The notes beneath the pieces were generated by a model. The model saw only the letters and a list, made by a program, of their open reading frames with translations, made no database searches and was not told the DNA's origin. Positions 1-9,892 of a stretch of 40,773 nt of DNA are shown here, piece after piece; position 1 is the stretch's first letter, and every line of letters starts with the position of its first letter. A program made the translations under genes and the position numbers. This DNA is from Alphaproteobacteria bacterium (lineage in GTDB: Bacteria; Pseudomonadota; Alphaproteobacteria; Puniceispirillales; Puniceispirillaceae). The stretch covers positions 1-40,773 of the forward strand of contig JAURQT010000106.1 in the NCBI GenBank assembly GCA_030835985.1, read 5' to 3'.

Positions 1-1007
1 ATCATCAATACCATTTCACGGGTAATGGTTTGAAATTCAAAATCCAGCTCTGCCCCGCCCTGATAGAGCGCACCAAATAACAGGCTGGCACATAAAATCC
101 CGACAGGGTGGTTTCGTCCCATCAATGCCACCGCAATGCCGGTAAAGCCATAGCCGGAGGTGAAGTTTAAAATGACCCGCTCCTGCACCCCTAAAATTTC
201 GTTTAAGGACATTAAACCGGCCAGACCGCCTGAAATCGCCATCGCAATCATAATGATACGGGCAGGATTATGCCCGGCATAAATAGCGGCTGGCTCGCTG
301 TGGCCGGTTGCCCGAATGATATAGCCCAGACGCGTGCGCCAGATCAGCACCCAGACCCCGAAGCTGGCCAACAGCGCCACGATAAAGGAAAAATTCAACG
401 GCGATCGGGCGACCGTGAATCCAAATCTGTTTAGCACCTCATATATTTGTGGCAAGCCTACCCCCTGGGCAAAGCTGCGCGTTTCCGGCGACATCTGGCC
501 AGGGGCCATTAACATCCCGGCCAGAAGCCATACCATTATCGAGGCGGCGATAAAATTAAACATAATGGTGGTGATCACAATATGGCTACCGCGCCTGGCT
601 TGCAACCAGCCCGGAATAGCCCCCCATACCGCCCCAAAGAGCGCCGCCGCCAATATCGCCAATACTACCACCATCATAGGCGGCAAAATATTATCCAGTG
701 CCAGACAGATAAACCCAACACCCAGCCCGCCCATCATCGCCTGGCCTTCCCCGCCAATATTAAACAGCATCGCATGAAAGGCGACCGCGACCGCCAGGCC
801 GGTAAAAATAAAATTGGTGGCATAAAACAGCGTATAGCCAAGCGCGCCCTTATAGAGAAATGCCCCCTTTAGCATCACCCCCATCGCCACAAAGGGGTTT
901 TCGCCAATAATCGCGATAATAATCCCGGAGACGACCAGCGCGGCCATCACATTCAACAGGGGCAACAGGCCAATATCTATCCAGCGTGGCAAGATATCCT
1001 GGTTCAT
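1..1007 (-). CDS. ABC transporter permease, BMP/nucleoside uptake type (partial, runs off window start)
   Basis: Minus-strand frame opens with ATG at 1007 (ATGA overlap with the ATPase stop) and reads MNQDILPRWIDIGLLPLLNVMAALVVSGIIIAIIGENPFVAMGVMLKGAF...; hydrophobic, next to ATPase and BMP lipoprotein genes. Confidence 0.9.
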   Translation of the reverse strand, partial: MNQDILPRWIDIGLLPLLNVMAALVVSGIIIAIIGENPFVAMGVMLKGAFLYKGALGYTLFYATNFIFTGLAVAVAFHAMLFNIGGEGQAMMGGLGVGFICLALDNILPPMMVVVLAILAAALFGAVWGAIPGWLQARRGSHIVITTIMFNFIAASIMVWLLAGMLMAPGQMSPETRSFAQGVGLPQIYEVLNRFGFTVARSPLNFSFIVALLASFGVWVLIWRTRLGYIIRATGHSEPAAIYAGHNPARIIMIAMAISGGLAGLMSLNEILGVQERVILNFTSGYGFTGIAVALMGRNHPVGILCASLLFGALYQGGAELDFEFQTITREMVLM

Positions 1008-2590
1008 GCCGGCACCTGTGAAGGGGCGTGATGTTCAATGCCAGCCATCATCCGTCCAATTTTTTGAATATCGGCTTCCTGACGTTTTAAAATCCCCATA
1101 TTCTGGCCTGCATTCATCACCATAATCCGATCTGACAGGGTAAGGATTTCATCCAGCTCTACCGAGACCAAAATCACCGCACAGCCCCTGTCACGCAAGC
1201 CCAGCAACTGTTTATGAATAAATTCTATGGCGCCGATATCCACCCCTCTGGTTGGCTGGCCGACCAGCAATATATCCGGCTGGGCAGATATCTCGCGCGC
1301 GACCACAATTTTTTGCTGGTTGCCGCCTGAAAATAAATTGCTTTTCAGGCGCGGATCAGCCGGGCGAATATCAAAATCTGTCATTAATTTCTGGCAATGG
1401 CGGGTGGTTGCCTCAGGCGATAAAAAGACGGAACTGCCGGTTGCCGTGCCGCGCTCTTCATAGCCCAGCATCGCGGATTCAGCCGCACTAAAAGGCAGAA
1501 CAAGCCCCATTGCATGCCGGTCTTCGGGGATATGGGCAACCCCTAATTCTTTTATGCCTGCCGGGCTAAGGGGTGTTTTGGCGCTTATCTCGGCTGTCCC
1601 TATCTGGATACGCCCCTCTTGCGGGGCGGTAATGCCGGCCAGCACTTCCAGCAATTCGGACTGGCCATTGCCAGACACACCGGCAATGCCGAAAATCTCG
1701 CCGCGCCGCACCTCAAAGCAGATATCGTGCAGACAGGTTTTACCGCTTTCATCACGCAAACAAAGGCCATTAACCTGTAAACAGATATCGCCAGCTTGCC
1801 TGCCTTCATAGCCAACGGCCAATAATACCGGCCGGCCCACCATCAATTCGGCCAATTTTTCAGCAGAAGTATCCGCGGTGTCCAGATGGGCGACCATTTC
1901 ACCTGAACGCATCACCGAAACATTATCTGTCACGGCCATAATTTCCTTTAATTTATGGGTGATCAGCAAAATCGTGACCCCCTGGGCGCGCAAGGCTTTC
2001 AGAATTTCAAATAATTGTTCGGTTTCCTGCGGGGTCAACACCCCTGTCGGCTCATCCAGGATCAGAATTTTTGCCCCGCGATACAGGGCTTTGAGGATTT
2101 CCACCCGCTGCTGTAATCCCACAGCCAAATCCTGAACCGTGGCATGCAAATCCACCTGCAAGCCATATTTATCGGCAATCTCCTGTAGCCGGGACGTCGC
2201 CTTTTCCAGACCCGCAGACAAGCTATCTGCCCCTTCATGGCCGAGGATAATATTTTCCAGTACAGTGAAATTGGGTACCAGCATAAAATGCTGGTGTACC
2301 ATGCCAATGCCGCTGGCAATCGCATCTGCGGTAGAGCGTAATGTTACCGGCTGGCCAAATATTTCAATCTCGCCCTGATCAGCGGTATAAAACCCGTATA
2401 AAATGGATACCAGTGTTGATTTGCCGGCGCCATTTTCACCGACAATGCCATGAATTGTTCCCGCTGCCACATCCAGATGGATATCGCGGTTGGCCTGTAC
2501 CGCCCCGAAACTTTTAGAAATATGGTTTAAAACAATAGCAGGTGGCACATTTTCTGCGCCACCTGTATCTGAATATGTATGGTTAGCCAT
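1004..2590 (-). CDS. ABC transporter ATP-binding protein with two NBDs (YufO/NupO-like)
   Basis: Walker A GENGAGKST, LILDEPTGVLTP, second-domain signature FSGGNQQKIVVAREI; 528 aa. Confidence 0.95.
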   Translation of the reverse strand: MANHTYSDTGGAENVPPAIVLNHISKSFGAVQANRDIHLDVAAGTIHGIVGENGAGKSTLVSILYGFYTADQGEIEIFGQPVTLRSTADAIASGIGMVHQHFMLVPNFTVLENIILGHEGADSLSAGLEKATSRLQEIADKYGLQVDLHATVQDLAVGLQQRVEILKALYRGAKILILDEPTGVLTPQETEQLFEILKALRAQGVTILLITHKLKEIMAVTDNVSVMRSGEMVAHLDTADTSAEKLAELMVGRPVLLAVGYEGRQAGDICLQVNGLCLRDESGKTCLHDICFEVRRGEIFGIAGVSGNGQSELLEVLAGITAPQEGRIQIGTAEISAKTPLSPAGIKELGVAHIPEDRHAMGLVLPFSAAESAMLGYEERGTATGSSVFLSPEATTRHCQKLMTDFDIRPADPRLKSNLFSGGNQQKIVVAREISAQPDILLVGQPTRGVDIGAIEFIHKQLLGLRDRGCAVILVSVELDEILTLSDRIMVMNAGQNMGILKRQEADIQKIGRMMAGIEHHAPSQVPA

Positions 2591-2617
2591 CTTTTTTAAC
2601 AGCGTAAAAAACGGCCA

Positions 2618-3625
2618 TTAATACGGGCAATTGGAATTGCTTTCGTAATTATGAACCTTGACCTTGCCGCTGAGGATATCTTTGCGGGCCTGTTCAACAG
2701 CGGCCTTGATATCAGCTGTGACAAGAGAGGCATTATTATCATCCAGTGCCCAGTCCACACCGCCTTCAGCGACACCTAATGTATGTACACCAGAGGTGAA
2801 TTTGCCATCCATCGCATCTTTAAAGGTTTCATACGCAGCCACATCCACGCGCTTTAGCATAGAGGTCAGAACCGAACCGGGGGCCAGGCCATTCTGGTTT
2901 GAGTCTACCCCGATAGCCAGCTTGCCGGCATCAGCAGCGGCCTGAATAACCCCAAGGCCAGTACCACCTGCTGCGTGATAGACAACATCTGCCCCGCGAT
3001 CGATTTGGCTTTTTGCCAGTTCTGCACCCTTGGCCGGGTCATTCCAGGCAGACGGGGTTGTACCGGTCATATTCTGATAGATATTGGCCGAGCCGTTTGC
3101 GGCCTTTACCCCGCCAACATAACCGCAGGCAAATTTGCGTATAAGCGGAATATCCATACCGCCAACAAAGCCGACCTTGCCTGTTTTACTTGCCAGTGCA
3201 GCGGCCACCCCGACCAGATAGCTGCCCTCATGTTCTTTAAAGGAATATTGGCGCAGATTTGGGGCATCCAGCCAGCTGACATCGATGATAGAGAATTGCT
3301 TGTCCGGATATTCTGCGGCCACTTTGGCAATCGCATCTGCCTGGGCAAAGCCAACCCCTAAAATGATGGTTGCACCGCGCTCTGCCATCCGGCGCATGGC
3401 CTGTTCGCGCTGGGTCTCGTTCGTGACTTCAAATTCCATCACTTCGATACCTGTTTCATCGGTAAATTTCTTTACCCCGTTATAAACCCCCTCATTAAAG
3501 GATTTATCAAACTTACCGCCCATATCATAAATCACTGCTGGTTTGATATCTGCTGCATGCACCAAAGAAACCAAACCAATGGCAGATATCGCTGCAATGG
3601 CGAGTGTTTTGACGAATTTCATCAT
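2618..3625 (-). CDS. BMP family ABC transporter substrate-binding protein
   Basis: Signal peptide, then AVIYDMGGKFDKSFNEGVYNG, typical of BmpA/Med family; precedes the ATPase gene. Confidence 0.94.
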   Translation of the reverse strand: MMKFVKTLAIAAISAIGLVSLVHAADIKPAVIYDMGGKFDKSFNEGVYNGVKKFTDETGIEVMEFEVTNETQREQAMRRMAERGATIILGVGFAQADAIAKVAAEYPDKQFSIIDVSWLDAPNLRQYSFKEHEGSYLVGVAAALASKTGKVGFVGGMDIPLIRKFACGYVGGVKAANGSANIYQNMTGTTPSAWNDPAKGAELAKSQIDRGADVVYHAAGGTGLGVIQAAADAGKLAIGVDSNQNGLAPGSVLTSMLKRVDVAAYETFKDAMDGKFTSGVHTLGVAEGGVDWALDDNNASLVTADIKAAVEQARKDILSGKVKVHNYESNSNCPY

Positions 3626-3638
3626 CTTTCTCCCTATT

Positions 3639-4472
3639 TTATTTTAAACCAATCTGTTTGAGCCGCTCTTGTAAAAACTGGTCTGCTGTAAAAGCAGGCT
3701 TTAATTCCACATCCGGGCGCGGATGCAAAAACATAGGCATAGAATAGCGTGACTGATTTGGATTTTCACCTGGATTCACCACCCGATGCGTTGTCGAGGG
3801 GAAATAATTATCGCTGGCCAGAGCCAGCATATCCCCGTTATTGATTGTAATCATACCAGGATCGCACGGCACATCATGCCAGTGACCATGCGTATCTTTT
3901 GCCTGCAAGCCGGGCTGAGAGCCGGCGACCAGCAAGGTAATAAGGTTAATATCTTCATGTGCGGCGGCGCGAATCGCAGCAGATACCTCATCGGCAGCGA
4001 CCGGCGGGTAATGCAAAATCCTGAGCAGGCTTTGCGCGCTCTGTGCCATCATATCCTGCAAGGGCTGGCTTAATTTTTGCGCGATATCTTCTGGCAACTG
4101 GCTATCCAGCCAGCCAAGCAGCTCTATGCCCAGCCCGACCAGATCGCCATAAAATTCTCTGGTTTCCTGTGCCAGCCCATCCGGGACTTGCCCCCATGGA
4201 TAGACATGGAAAAACTCTTTTAAATCCTTTTCCCTTGCATCTTTGGCATGCTCGGACTTAAACGGGAAATAGCCATCCTGGCGCACCGGATCACGCAAGT
4301 AATCATGCTTTTCCTCTGTGGCAAAAAACGCGCCCCAGCTGGCATAAATCGCCTCAATCCGTGCGGCGGTAATCGGATGGTTGGTTAACACCGCAAAGCC
4401 GGTTTCGCGCAAGGATTGCGCCAATAATAGGGGCGCATTTTCAGAACGATAATCCACAGTTTGAATGTGCAT
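3639..4472 (-). CDS. Isopenicillin N synthase-family 2-oxoglutarate/Fe(II)-dependent oxygenase
   Basis: HxD motif in AAHEDINLITLL, distal His in STTHRVV, 2OG-binding RxS in SRYSMPMF. ATG at 4472; the ORF track start at 4481 is a TTG. Confidence 0.9.
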   Translation of the reverse strand: MHIQTVDYRSENAPLLLAQSLRETGFAVLTNHPITAARIEAIYASWGAFFATEEKHDYLRDPVRQDGYFPFKSEHAKDAREKDLKEFFHVYPWGQVPDGLAQETREFYGDLVGLGIELLGWLDSQLPEDIAQKLSQPLQDMMAQSAQSLLRILHYPPVAADEVSAAIRAAAHEDINLITLLVAGSQPGLQAKDTHGHWHDVPCDPGMITINNGDMLALASDNYFPSTTHRVVNPGENPNQSRYSMPMFLHPRPDVELKPAFTADQFLQERLKQIGLK

Positions 4473-4515
4473 GACAACCAACCCCTTTTTAACGCCACTG
4501 GCCTGATACAGTTTT

Positions 4516-5478
4516 TTAGCTCTGTGTGCTGGAAATTCTGCTATCTCTTATTGTGTCAGCTTGTGCGCAGATATCCAGAAAAATTTTACGCACCCGCGCA
4601 ATATCCGCTGTTATGGCGACATTCACCGCCCGGCGTCCGCTGTCTGTATCCGCGATGGTGCGGCCGATTTCCTCACCCTGGCACACCACCTTTAACGGGG
4701 CCGGGCGAAAGCTGAACGCATCCCGGTCGGTAATGGCGATAACCGCTGACGGGTCATGCATCATACAATGATATATCCCCCCCACAGAATGATAAAAATC
4801 GATATAAAATTTGGTCATATCCGCCAGAAATCCGCCTATATCGGGCGAGCTGCCTCGCAGGCTGTCAAAATCATCCTGTACACAGGTAATGGTCTGGGTA
4901 ACATCCAGCCCGATTAGATCCATCTCCCAATCTGCGGCAAATACCGTGTCAGCGGCATGCGGATCATTCCAGATATTTGCCTCGGCAAAGCCGGTGACAT
5001 TACCCGGACACCATACCGCCCCGCCCATTATCACCAGCTTTTTTACATATTTCGTGATTTCCGGATCATAATCCAGCAAGGCCGCGATATTGGTAAGCGG
5101 GCCGACCGGACATAAAATCACCTCGCCTGGATATTGCCGGCAGGTTTCAGACAAAAACACCGCTGCCGCGCGCGGGTCTGGCTGGCGGCCGGGGTTTGGG
5201 GCAGGCAAATTACCGAACCCTTCATCGCCATGTACATAATGAGATGGCTGGTTTGCATCCTGGACGCGTGGGCGCAAAGCCCCTTGTGCGACCGGAATAG
5301 CACTGCCAGCCTGTTCCACCAGATAGAGCGCATTTCGGGTTGCCTGATGGGTAAAGACATTACCAAAGATAGAGGTTAGCCCTAACAGCTCCAAGCGGGG
5401 ATCGGCAAAAGCCAGGTGAATGGCCATCGCATCATCGATGCCGGGATCGGTATCAATAATGATTTTATCTATCGCCAT
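4516..5478 (-). CDS. Nucleoside hydrolase (IUNH family)
   Basis: N-terminal IIIDTDPGIDDAMAI; VGPLTNIA motif. Confidence 0.95.
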   Translation of the reverse strand: MAIDKIIIDTDPGIDDAMAIHLAFADPRLELLGLTSIFGNVFTHQATRNALYLVEQAGSAIPVAQGALRPRVQDANQPSHYVHGDEGFGNLPAPNPGRQPDPRAAAVFLSETCRQYPGEVILCPVGPLTNIAALLDYDPEITKYVKKLVIMGGAVWCPGNVTGFAEANIWNDPHAADTVFAADWEMDLIGLDVTQTITCVQDDFDSLRGSSPDIGGFLADMTKFYIDFYHSVGGIYHCMMHDPSAVIAITDRDAFSFRPAPLKVVCQGEEIGRTIADTDSGRRAVNVAITADIARVRKIFLDICAQADTIRDSRISSTQS

Positions 5479-5504
5479 AATGACCCTTCATCTATGTTGC
5501 CTTT

Positions 5505-6191
5505 TTATTTTGTGCTGCCCCCATTGGCCGCAGACCAGCCCTTTGGATCGCGCAGAAACGCCTCGACAGTTGCACAGGTTTTATCATCAAATTTATCACT
5601 TTGCCTCAGCTGTTCCAATACATCCCACCAGCTTGCCAGATAATGCAATTGCAAGCCAGCCTGTTCCAGCTCTTCTTTGGCATGGGCAAAAATATCATAA
5701 TAAAACACCACAAACACATGATGGCATTCTGCCCCTGCCTTGCGCAACGCATCGGCAAACATAAATTTGCTGCCCCCGTCTGTGGCCAGATCCTCAACCA
5801 GCAGAACCCGGCTATTTTCCGGCAGATAGCCTTCAATTTGTGCGTTACGCCCAAAACCCTTTGGTTTTTTACGCACATATTGCATCGGCAGCGCCAGCCT
5901 TTCTGCCATAAAGGCGGCAAAGGGAATGCCGGCTGTCTCGCCCCCGGCTACGCTGTCAAAGGCTTCAAATCCGGCTTCTTCGGCCAGAACCGACACACCA
6001 AAATCCATCAATGCGGCGCGAATACGAGGAAAAGAGATCAGCTTGCGGCAATCGATATACACAGGGCTGGCTGCCCCCGAGGTCAAAACAAAGGGTTTTT
6101 CTGCATTTACATGCACCGCCTCAATTTCCAGCAGCATCGATGCGGTGGCTTTTGCTATCCTCTTTTTATCTGTCAGGCTGAGGGAAATCAT
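5505..6191 (-). CDS. pyrE: Orotate phosphoribosyltransferase
   Basis: PRPP-binding loop [15 protein letters not shown]-terminal region [22 protein letters not shown]. Confidence 0.93.
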   Translation of the reverse strand: MISLSLTDKKRIAKATASMLLEIEAVHVNAEKPFVLTSGAASPVYIDCRKLISFPRIRAALMDFGVSVLAEEAGFEAFDSVAGGETAGIPFAAFMAERLALPMQYVRKKPKGFGRNAQIEGYLPENSRVLLVEDLATDGGSKFMFADALRKAGAECHHVFVVFYYDIFAHAKEELEQAGLQLHYLASWWDVLEQLRQSDKFDDKTCATVEAFLRDPKGWSAANGGSTK

Positions 6192-6223
6192 CGGGCATAC
6201 TCCTTAAATATCGGCTGATCTGT

Positions 6224-7270
6224 CTAGCGTTTTTCTGCCACAGACCAGAATATTTCCATTTGCGGGTCAAAAACTGTTACCGGCCCTTCTGCGGTTTCTA
6301 CCGGTGCCAGAACAGGCTGGGCCGTTTCATGGCGCTGCAGGGTAATCGCAGCTTCATTTACCGGCAGGCGATAAAATTCTGGCCCATAGACAGAGGTGAA
6401 ATTTTCCAGCTTGTCCAGTGCCTGATGATTTTCAAAAAGCTGGGCAAGACAAGCCAGCGTATTTGGTGCATTAAAGATGCCGGCACACCCGCAAGGCTGG
6501 AGCTTTGCTGCATCAATATGCGGGGCGCTATCTGTCCCCAGAAAAACCTTGCCTGTATCGGCCAGAACCGCCTCTAGCAAGGCCAGGCGATGGCTTTCTC
6601 TTTTGGCCACGGGCAGACAGTAATAATGCGGCTTAATCCCCCCGGCCAATATCGCATTGCGATTAATGATCAGATGATGCGGGGTAATGGTGGCGGCCAG
6701 ATTTTCATCCCCTGACAGGACGAATTGGGCAGCCTGGGCGGTGGTGATATGCTCAAACACAATCCGCAATTCCGGCAGCGTTTCGCGCAAGGGCGCAAGA
6801 ACCCGTTCGATAAATACCGCCTCGCGGTCAAAAATATCGATATCGCTATCGGTAACCTCGCCATGTACCAGAAGCGGCAAGCCTATCTCTGCCATTTTTT
6901 CCAGCACAGGCATCACCTTTTCAATATCGCGCACGCCGCTATCTGAATTGGTAGTTGCCCCGGCAGGATACAGCTTTACCGCAGAAATAATGCCGGCTTC
7001 TGCCCCCTTTTGAAGGTCAGCCGGACAGGTGGTTTCGGTCAGATATAATACCATCAGGGGGGTAAAAATATCGCCTGTCGGCACCGCCGATAAAATGCGC
7101 GCGCGATACGCGTCTGCCATCGCTGAAGTGGTGACAGGCGGCACCAGGTTGGGCATAATTATTGCCCGCCCGCACCAGCTGGCACTATGCGGCAAAACCG
7201 CCTGCATAACCGCCCCGTCGCGCAAATGCAGATGCCAGTCATCAGGACAGCGGATGGTAAGTTCTGTCAT
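6224..7270 (-). CDS. pyrC: Dihydroorotase, class II
   Basis: [39 protein letters not shown]. Confidence 0.96.
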   Translation of the reverse strand: MTELTIRCPDDWHLHLRDGAVMQAVLPHSASWCGRAIIMPNLVPPVTTSAMADAYRARILSAVPTGDIFTPLMVLYLTETTCPADLQKGAEAGIISAVKLYPAGATTNSDSGVRDIEKVMPVLEKMAEIGLPLLVHGEVTDSDIDIFDREAVFIERVLAPLRETLPELRIVFEHITTAQAAQFVLSGDENLAATITPHHLIINRNAILAGGIKPHYYCLPVAKRESHRLALLEAVLADTGKVFLGTDSAPHIDAAKLQPCGCAGIFNAPNTLACLAQLFENHQALDKLENFTSVYGPEFYRLPVNEAAITLQRHETAQPVLAPVETAEGPVTVFDPQMEIFWSVAEKR

Positions 7271-7279
7271 GAGCCAGCC

Positions 7280-7819
7280 TTATCCATTCGCCCGCTCAAT
7301 CGCAGCACGGATCATCTCGGCTGCTTTTTCTGGCCCTTCCCAGCCCTGAACCTTTACCCATTTGGTCTTTTCCAGATCCTTGTAATGTTCAAAGAAATGG
7401 CCAATTTGTTCCAGAATAATAGCCGGTAAATCAGCGGTTGATTTTACATCCCTATAGAGCGGGTGCAATTTATCTGTCGGCACACATAACAGCTTTTCAT
7501 CCACCCCGCTTTCATCTTCCATCATCAAAACGCCAATCGGGCGGGCAGCGATGATACAGCCATGAACAATCGGCATCGGGGTCAGCACGCACGCATCAAT
7601 CGGATCGCCATCATCAGACAAGGTATGCGGCACAAAACCATAATTCACTGGATAATGCATCGGCGTATGTAAAAATCTGTCTACCAGCAACGCGCCGGAA
7701 CTCTTGTCCAGCTCATATTTTACCGGGGCAGATTGGGCCGGAATTTCAATTGCCACATTAATTTCTTCGGGCGGACTTTTACCAACAGAGATTTTGTCCA
7801 AATTCATTGTCTTGCTCAT
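7280..7819 (-). CDS. ppa: Inorganic pyrophosphatase
   Basis: KYELDKSSGALLVDRFLHTPMHYPVNYGFVPHTLSDDGDPIDACVL. Confidence 0.97.
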   Translation of the reverse strand: MSKTMNLDKISVGKSPPEEINVAIEIPAQSAPVKYELDKSSGALLVDRFLHTPMHYPVNYGFVPHTLSDDGDPIDACVLTPMPIVHGCIIAARPIGVLMMEDESGVDEKLLCVPTDKLHPLYRDVKSTADLPAIILEQIGHFFEHYKDLEKTKWVKVQGWEGPEKAAEMIRAAIERANG

Positions 7820-8008
7820 CCTTTTTAACGCGTGATAAAAGATGCCGGCACAGGATAAAAAAATTTGCGCCTTGCATCTATCTGCTTGTGCCTATGTAAT
7901 ACCCAGATGATAGCCATTTTACCAGACAGAAATCATATATTTATCTTCCGCCTTTGGAAATTTTTACCTCCTAATCATAGCCATTTTTATAAAAGAGCCA
8001 TTTTTTAG

Positions 8009-9118
8009 ATGACACAGAGCGTTGGAATTATTGGACATGGGCTGACCGGCATTACGGCGGCGATAATGCTTGCCAGGGCGGGCTATCAGGTTGACCTGAT
8101 CGGCCGCAAACCTGAATTTTCAGGCGGCTTGCAGCTGGCCCCTAACGGGCTGGCCGCCCTTCAGTCACTGGGGCTCTATGACGATGTGATGAAAAAAGCG
8201 GTCAGGCTGGAGAGCATCTGCATCACCGCGCTGGGCGATGGCCGCACCCTGGCAGATATCTCGCATCACGATAAACGGGTCTATCTTGGGATGGGGCGGG
8301 CAGATTTATATCAACTGCTTGCCAGGCATCTATCACAGCAAAAAAATATCCGCACCCTTGCCAGCCCGGCCATCCATCTGGCCAGATCCGGGGAGGCGAT
8401 GGAAATCTTTCTTGAAGATGGCCGTTCTGTCCATGCAGATGAAATTATCGGGGCAGATGGGGCAAATGGCCTGTGCCGTTCTTTTGTTGCCGGTGCCCAG
8501 CTCAGCCGCAAGGAAGCGCCCTATTTTGCGATGCGCTCGGAAATATCTGCCGATATTCTGCCGCGCCTGTTTTGTCGGCCACAAACCCGGCTGATGCTGG
8601 GGGAGGGCTGTCATTTTGTCAGCTATCCCATTGCCGCACAAAAAAAGATAAATTGTGTTTTTTGTGCCAGTGCAGAGGCTTTGCATCCTGAATGGGCCGA
8701 TAGCATCCTGGCCGGGCATCCATTGTTAAAATATCTCTATGACGCAAATCCGCATTGGGCAAAATTGCCCCTCTATCATGATACCCCTATTGCCAGCTGG
8801 CGGCGGATGGGCGTGACGCTGATAGGCGATGCTGCCCATATGATGCCGCCCCATTTGGCGCAAGGGGCCGGGCAGGGCTTTGAAGATATCGCCTATCTTG
8901 GCGCGCAATTGGCGATAAAGGATTTATCTGCTGGTTTGCGTTCCATGGCGATTGACCGCGCTGCCCGGCTAGCGCCTGTCTCTGGCAAGGCAGGGGTAAC
9001 GGGCAGGGTAATGCGGCTGTCCGGTTTGCCTGGCCAGCTTCGCGACAGCTTGCTTGGCCTGGCAGGGACGCAGCTGGTGGAAAACTGGCTGGAGGATATC
9101 TGGCAGGGCAATAACTGA
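8009..9118 (+). CDS. FAD-dependent monooxygenase (salicylate hydroxylase-like)
   Basis: GIIGHGLTGITAAIMLARAGYQVDLIGR (FAD-binding) and LIGDAAHMMPPHLAQGAGQGFEDIAYL. Confidence 0.88.
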   Translation: MTQSVGIIGHGLTGITAAIMLARAGYQVDLIGRKPEFSGGLQLAPNGLAALQSLGLYDDVMKKAVRLESICITALGDGRTLADISHHDKRVYLGMGRADLYQLLARHLSQQKNIRTLASPAIHLARSGEAMEIFLEDGRSVHADEIIGADGANGLCRSFVAGAQLSRKEAPYFAMRSEISADILPRLFCRPQTRLMLGEGCHFVSYPIAAQKKINCVFCASAEALHPEWADSILAGHPLLKYLYDANPHWAKLPLYHDTPIASWRRMGVTLIGDAAHMMPPHLAQGAGQGFEDIAYLGAQLAIKDLSAGLRSMAIDRAARLAPVSGKAGVTGRVMRLSGLPGQLRDSLLGLAGTQLVENWLEDIWQGNN

Positions 9119-9197
9119 GAGCGCCAGACATCTGACCAGATTGGCACAACGTATAGATGTCGATATATATCATGAAATTTTTTATCGGAGAGGTTCG

Positions 9198-9776
9198 ATG
9201 CGTGCAGGTCTGATAGCTGTCTGTCTTTGTCTGGCAAGCGTTCTTCTGCCCGCATCCCTGTTAGCAAGGCAACAAGACATGACCGTAACAGCTTTTGATT
9301 TTCATTTTCCCTCTATTGAAGGCGGCCAGCTGAGCCTGTCTGATTATCAGGGCAAGGTGTTGCTGGTGGTAAATACCGCCTCACAATGCGGTTTTACCCC
9401 GCAATATACCGCCCTTCAGGCGCTTTGGTCTCAATATCGCGATAAGGGGCTGGTGGTAATAGGGGTTCCGTCTGATGATTTTGGCGGTCAGGAACTGGAT
9501 AGCGAGCAGCAGGTCAAAGAATTTTGTGAAGTGAATTTTGATATAGATTTTCCGATGACGGCTATCACAAAGGTCAAGGGGGAAAATGCCCATGCATTTT
9601 ATCAATGGGCTGGCCAGCAGGTTGGCATGATGGGCAAGCCAAAATGGAATTTTCATAAATTCCTTATCGGGCGGGATGGCCAGATGGCCGACTGGTTTTC
9701 TTCTATGACCACCCCGGATAGCCAAAAGATAAAAAAATCTGTCGATGCGGCATTGGCACAAAAAACAGCGTCTTGA
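9198..9776 (+). CDS. Glutathione peroxidase with N-terminal signal peptide
   Basis: ATG at 9198 with GGAG upstream; MRAGLIAVCLCLASVLLPASLLA leader; NTASQCGFTPQYTALQ and WNFHKFLIGRDG motifs. Confidence 0.9.
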   Translation: MRAGLIAVCLCLASVLLPASLLARQQDMTVTAFDFHFPSIEGGQLSLSDYQGKVLLVVNTASQCGFTPQYTALQALWSQYRDKGLVVIGVPSDDFGGQELDSEQQVKEFCEVNFDIDFPMTAITKVKGENAHAFYQWAGQQVGMMGKPKWNFHKFLIGRDGQMADWFSSMTTPDSQKIKKSVDAALAQKTAS

Positions 9777-9804
9777 AAAAAACCTTTCCCCCGTTTGTTC
9801 TGGC

Positions 9805-9831
9805 GGCAGATGCTTGATAAAAAAATCTGCC
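9805..9831. other. Inverted repeat, 7-bp arms GGCAGAT/ATCTGCC with 13-nt loop
   Basis: Read directly between gpx and trhO. Confidence 0.5.
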
Positions 9832-9845
9832 TCGTGTAATCAAAG

Positions 9846-9866
9846 AGGCGCTGGCACGCCTTTTTT
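9846..9866 (+). terminator. Candidate intrinsic terminator AGGCG-CTGGCA-CGCCT followed by a T run
   Basis: 5-bp GC-rich stem, 6-nt loop, T6 between gpx and trhO. Confidence 0.5.
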
Positions 9867-9892
9867 GGCCAGCTGAAACGCGATATGGCCTC

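Noticed and set aside
334-777. 147-aa plus-strand ORF near the window start
   Set aside because: Antisense to the permease reading frame, which extends to position 1 and is part of the ABC operon
5601-6218. 205-aa plus-strand ORF opposite pyrE
   Set aside because: Antisense to an unambiguous pyrE; low-complexity Cys/His/Pro-rich shadow translation
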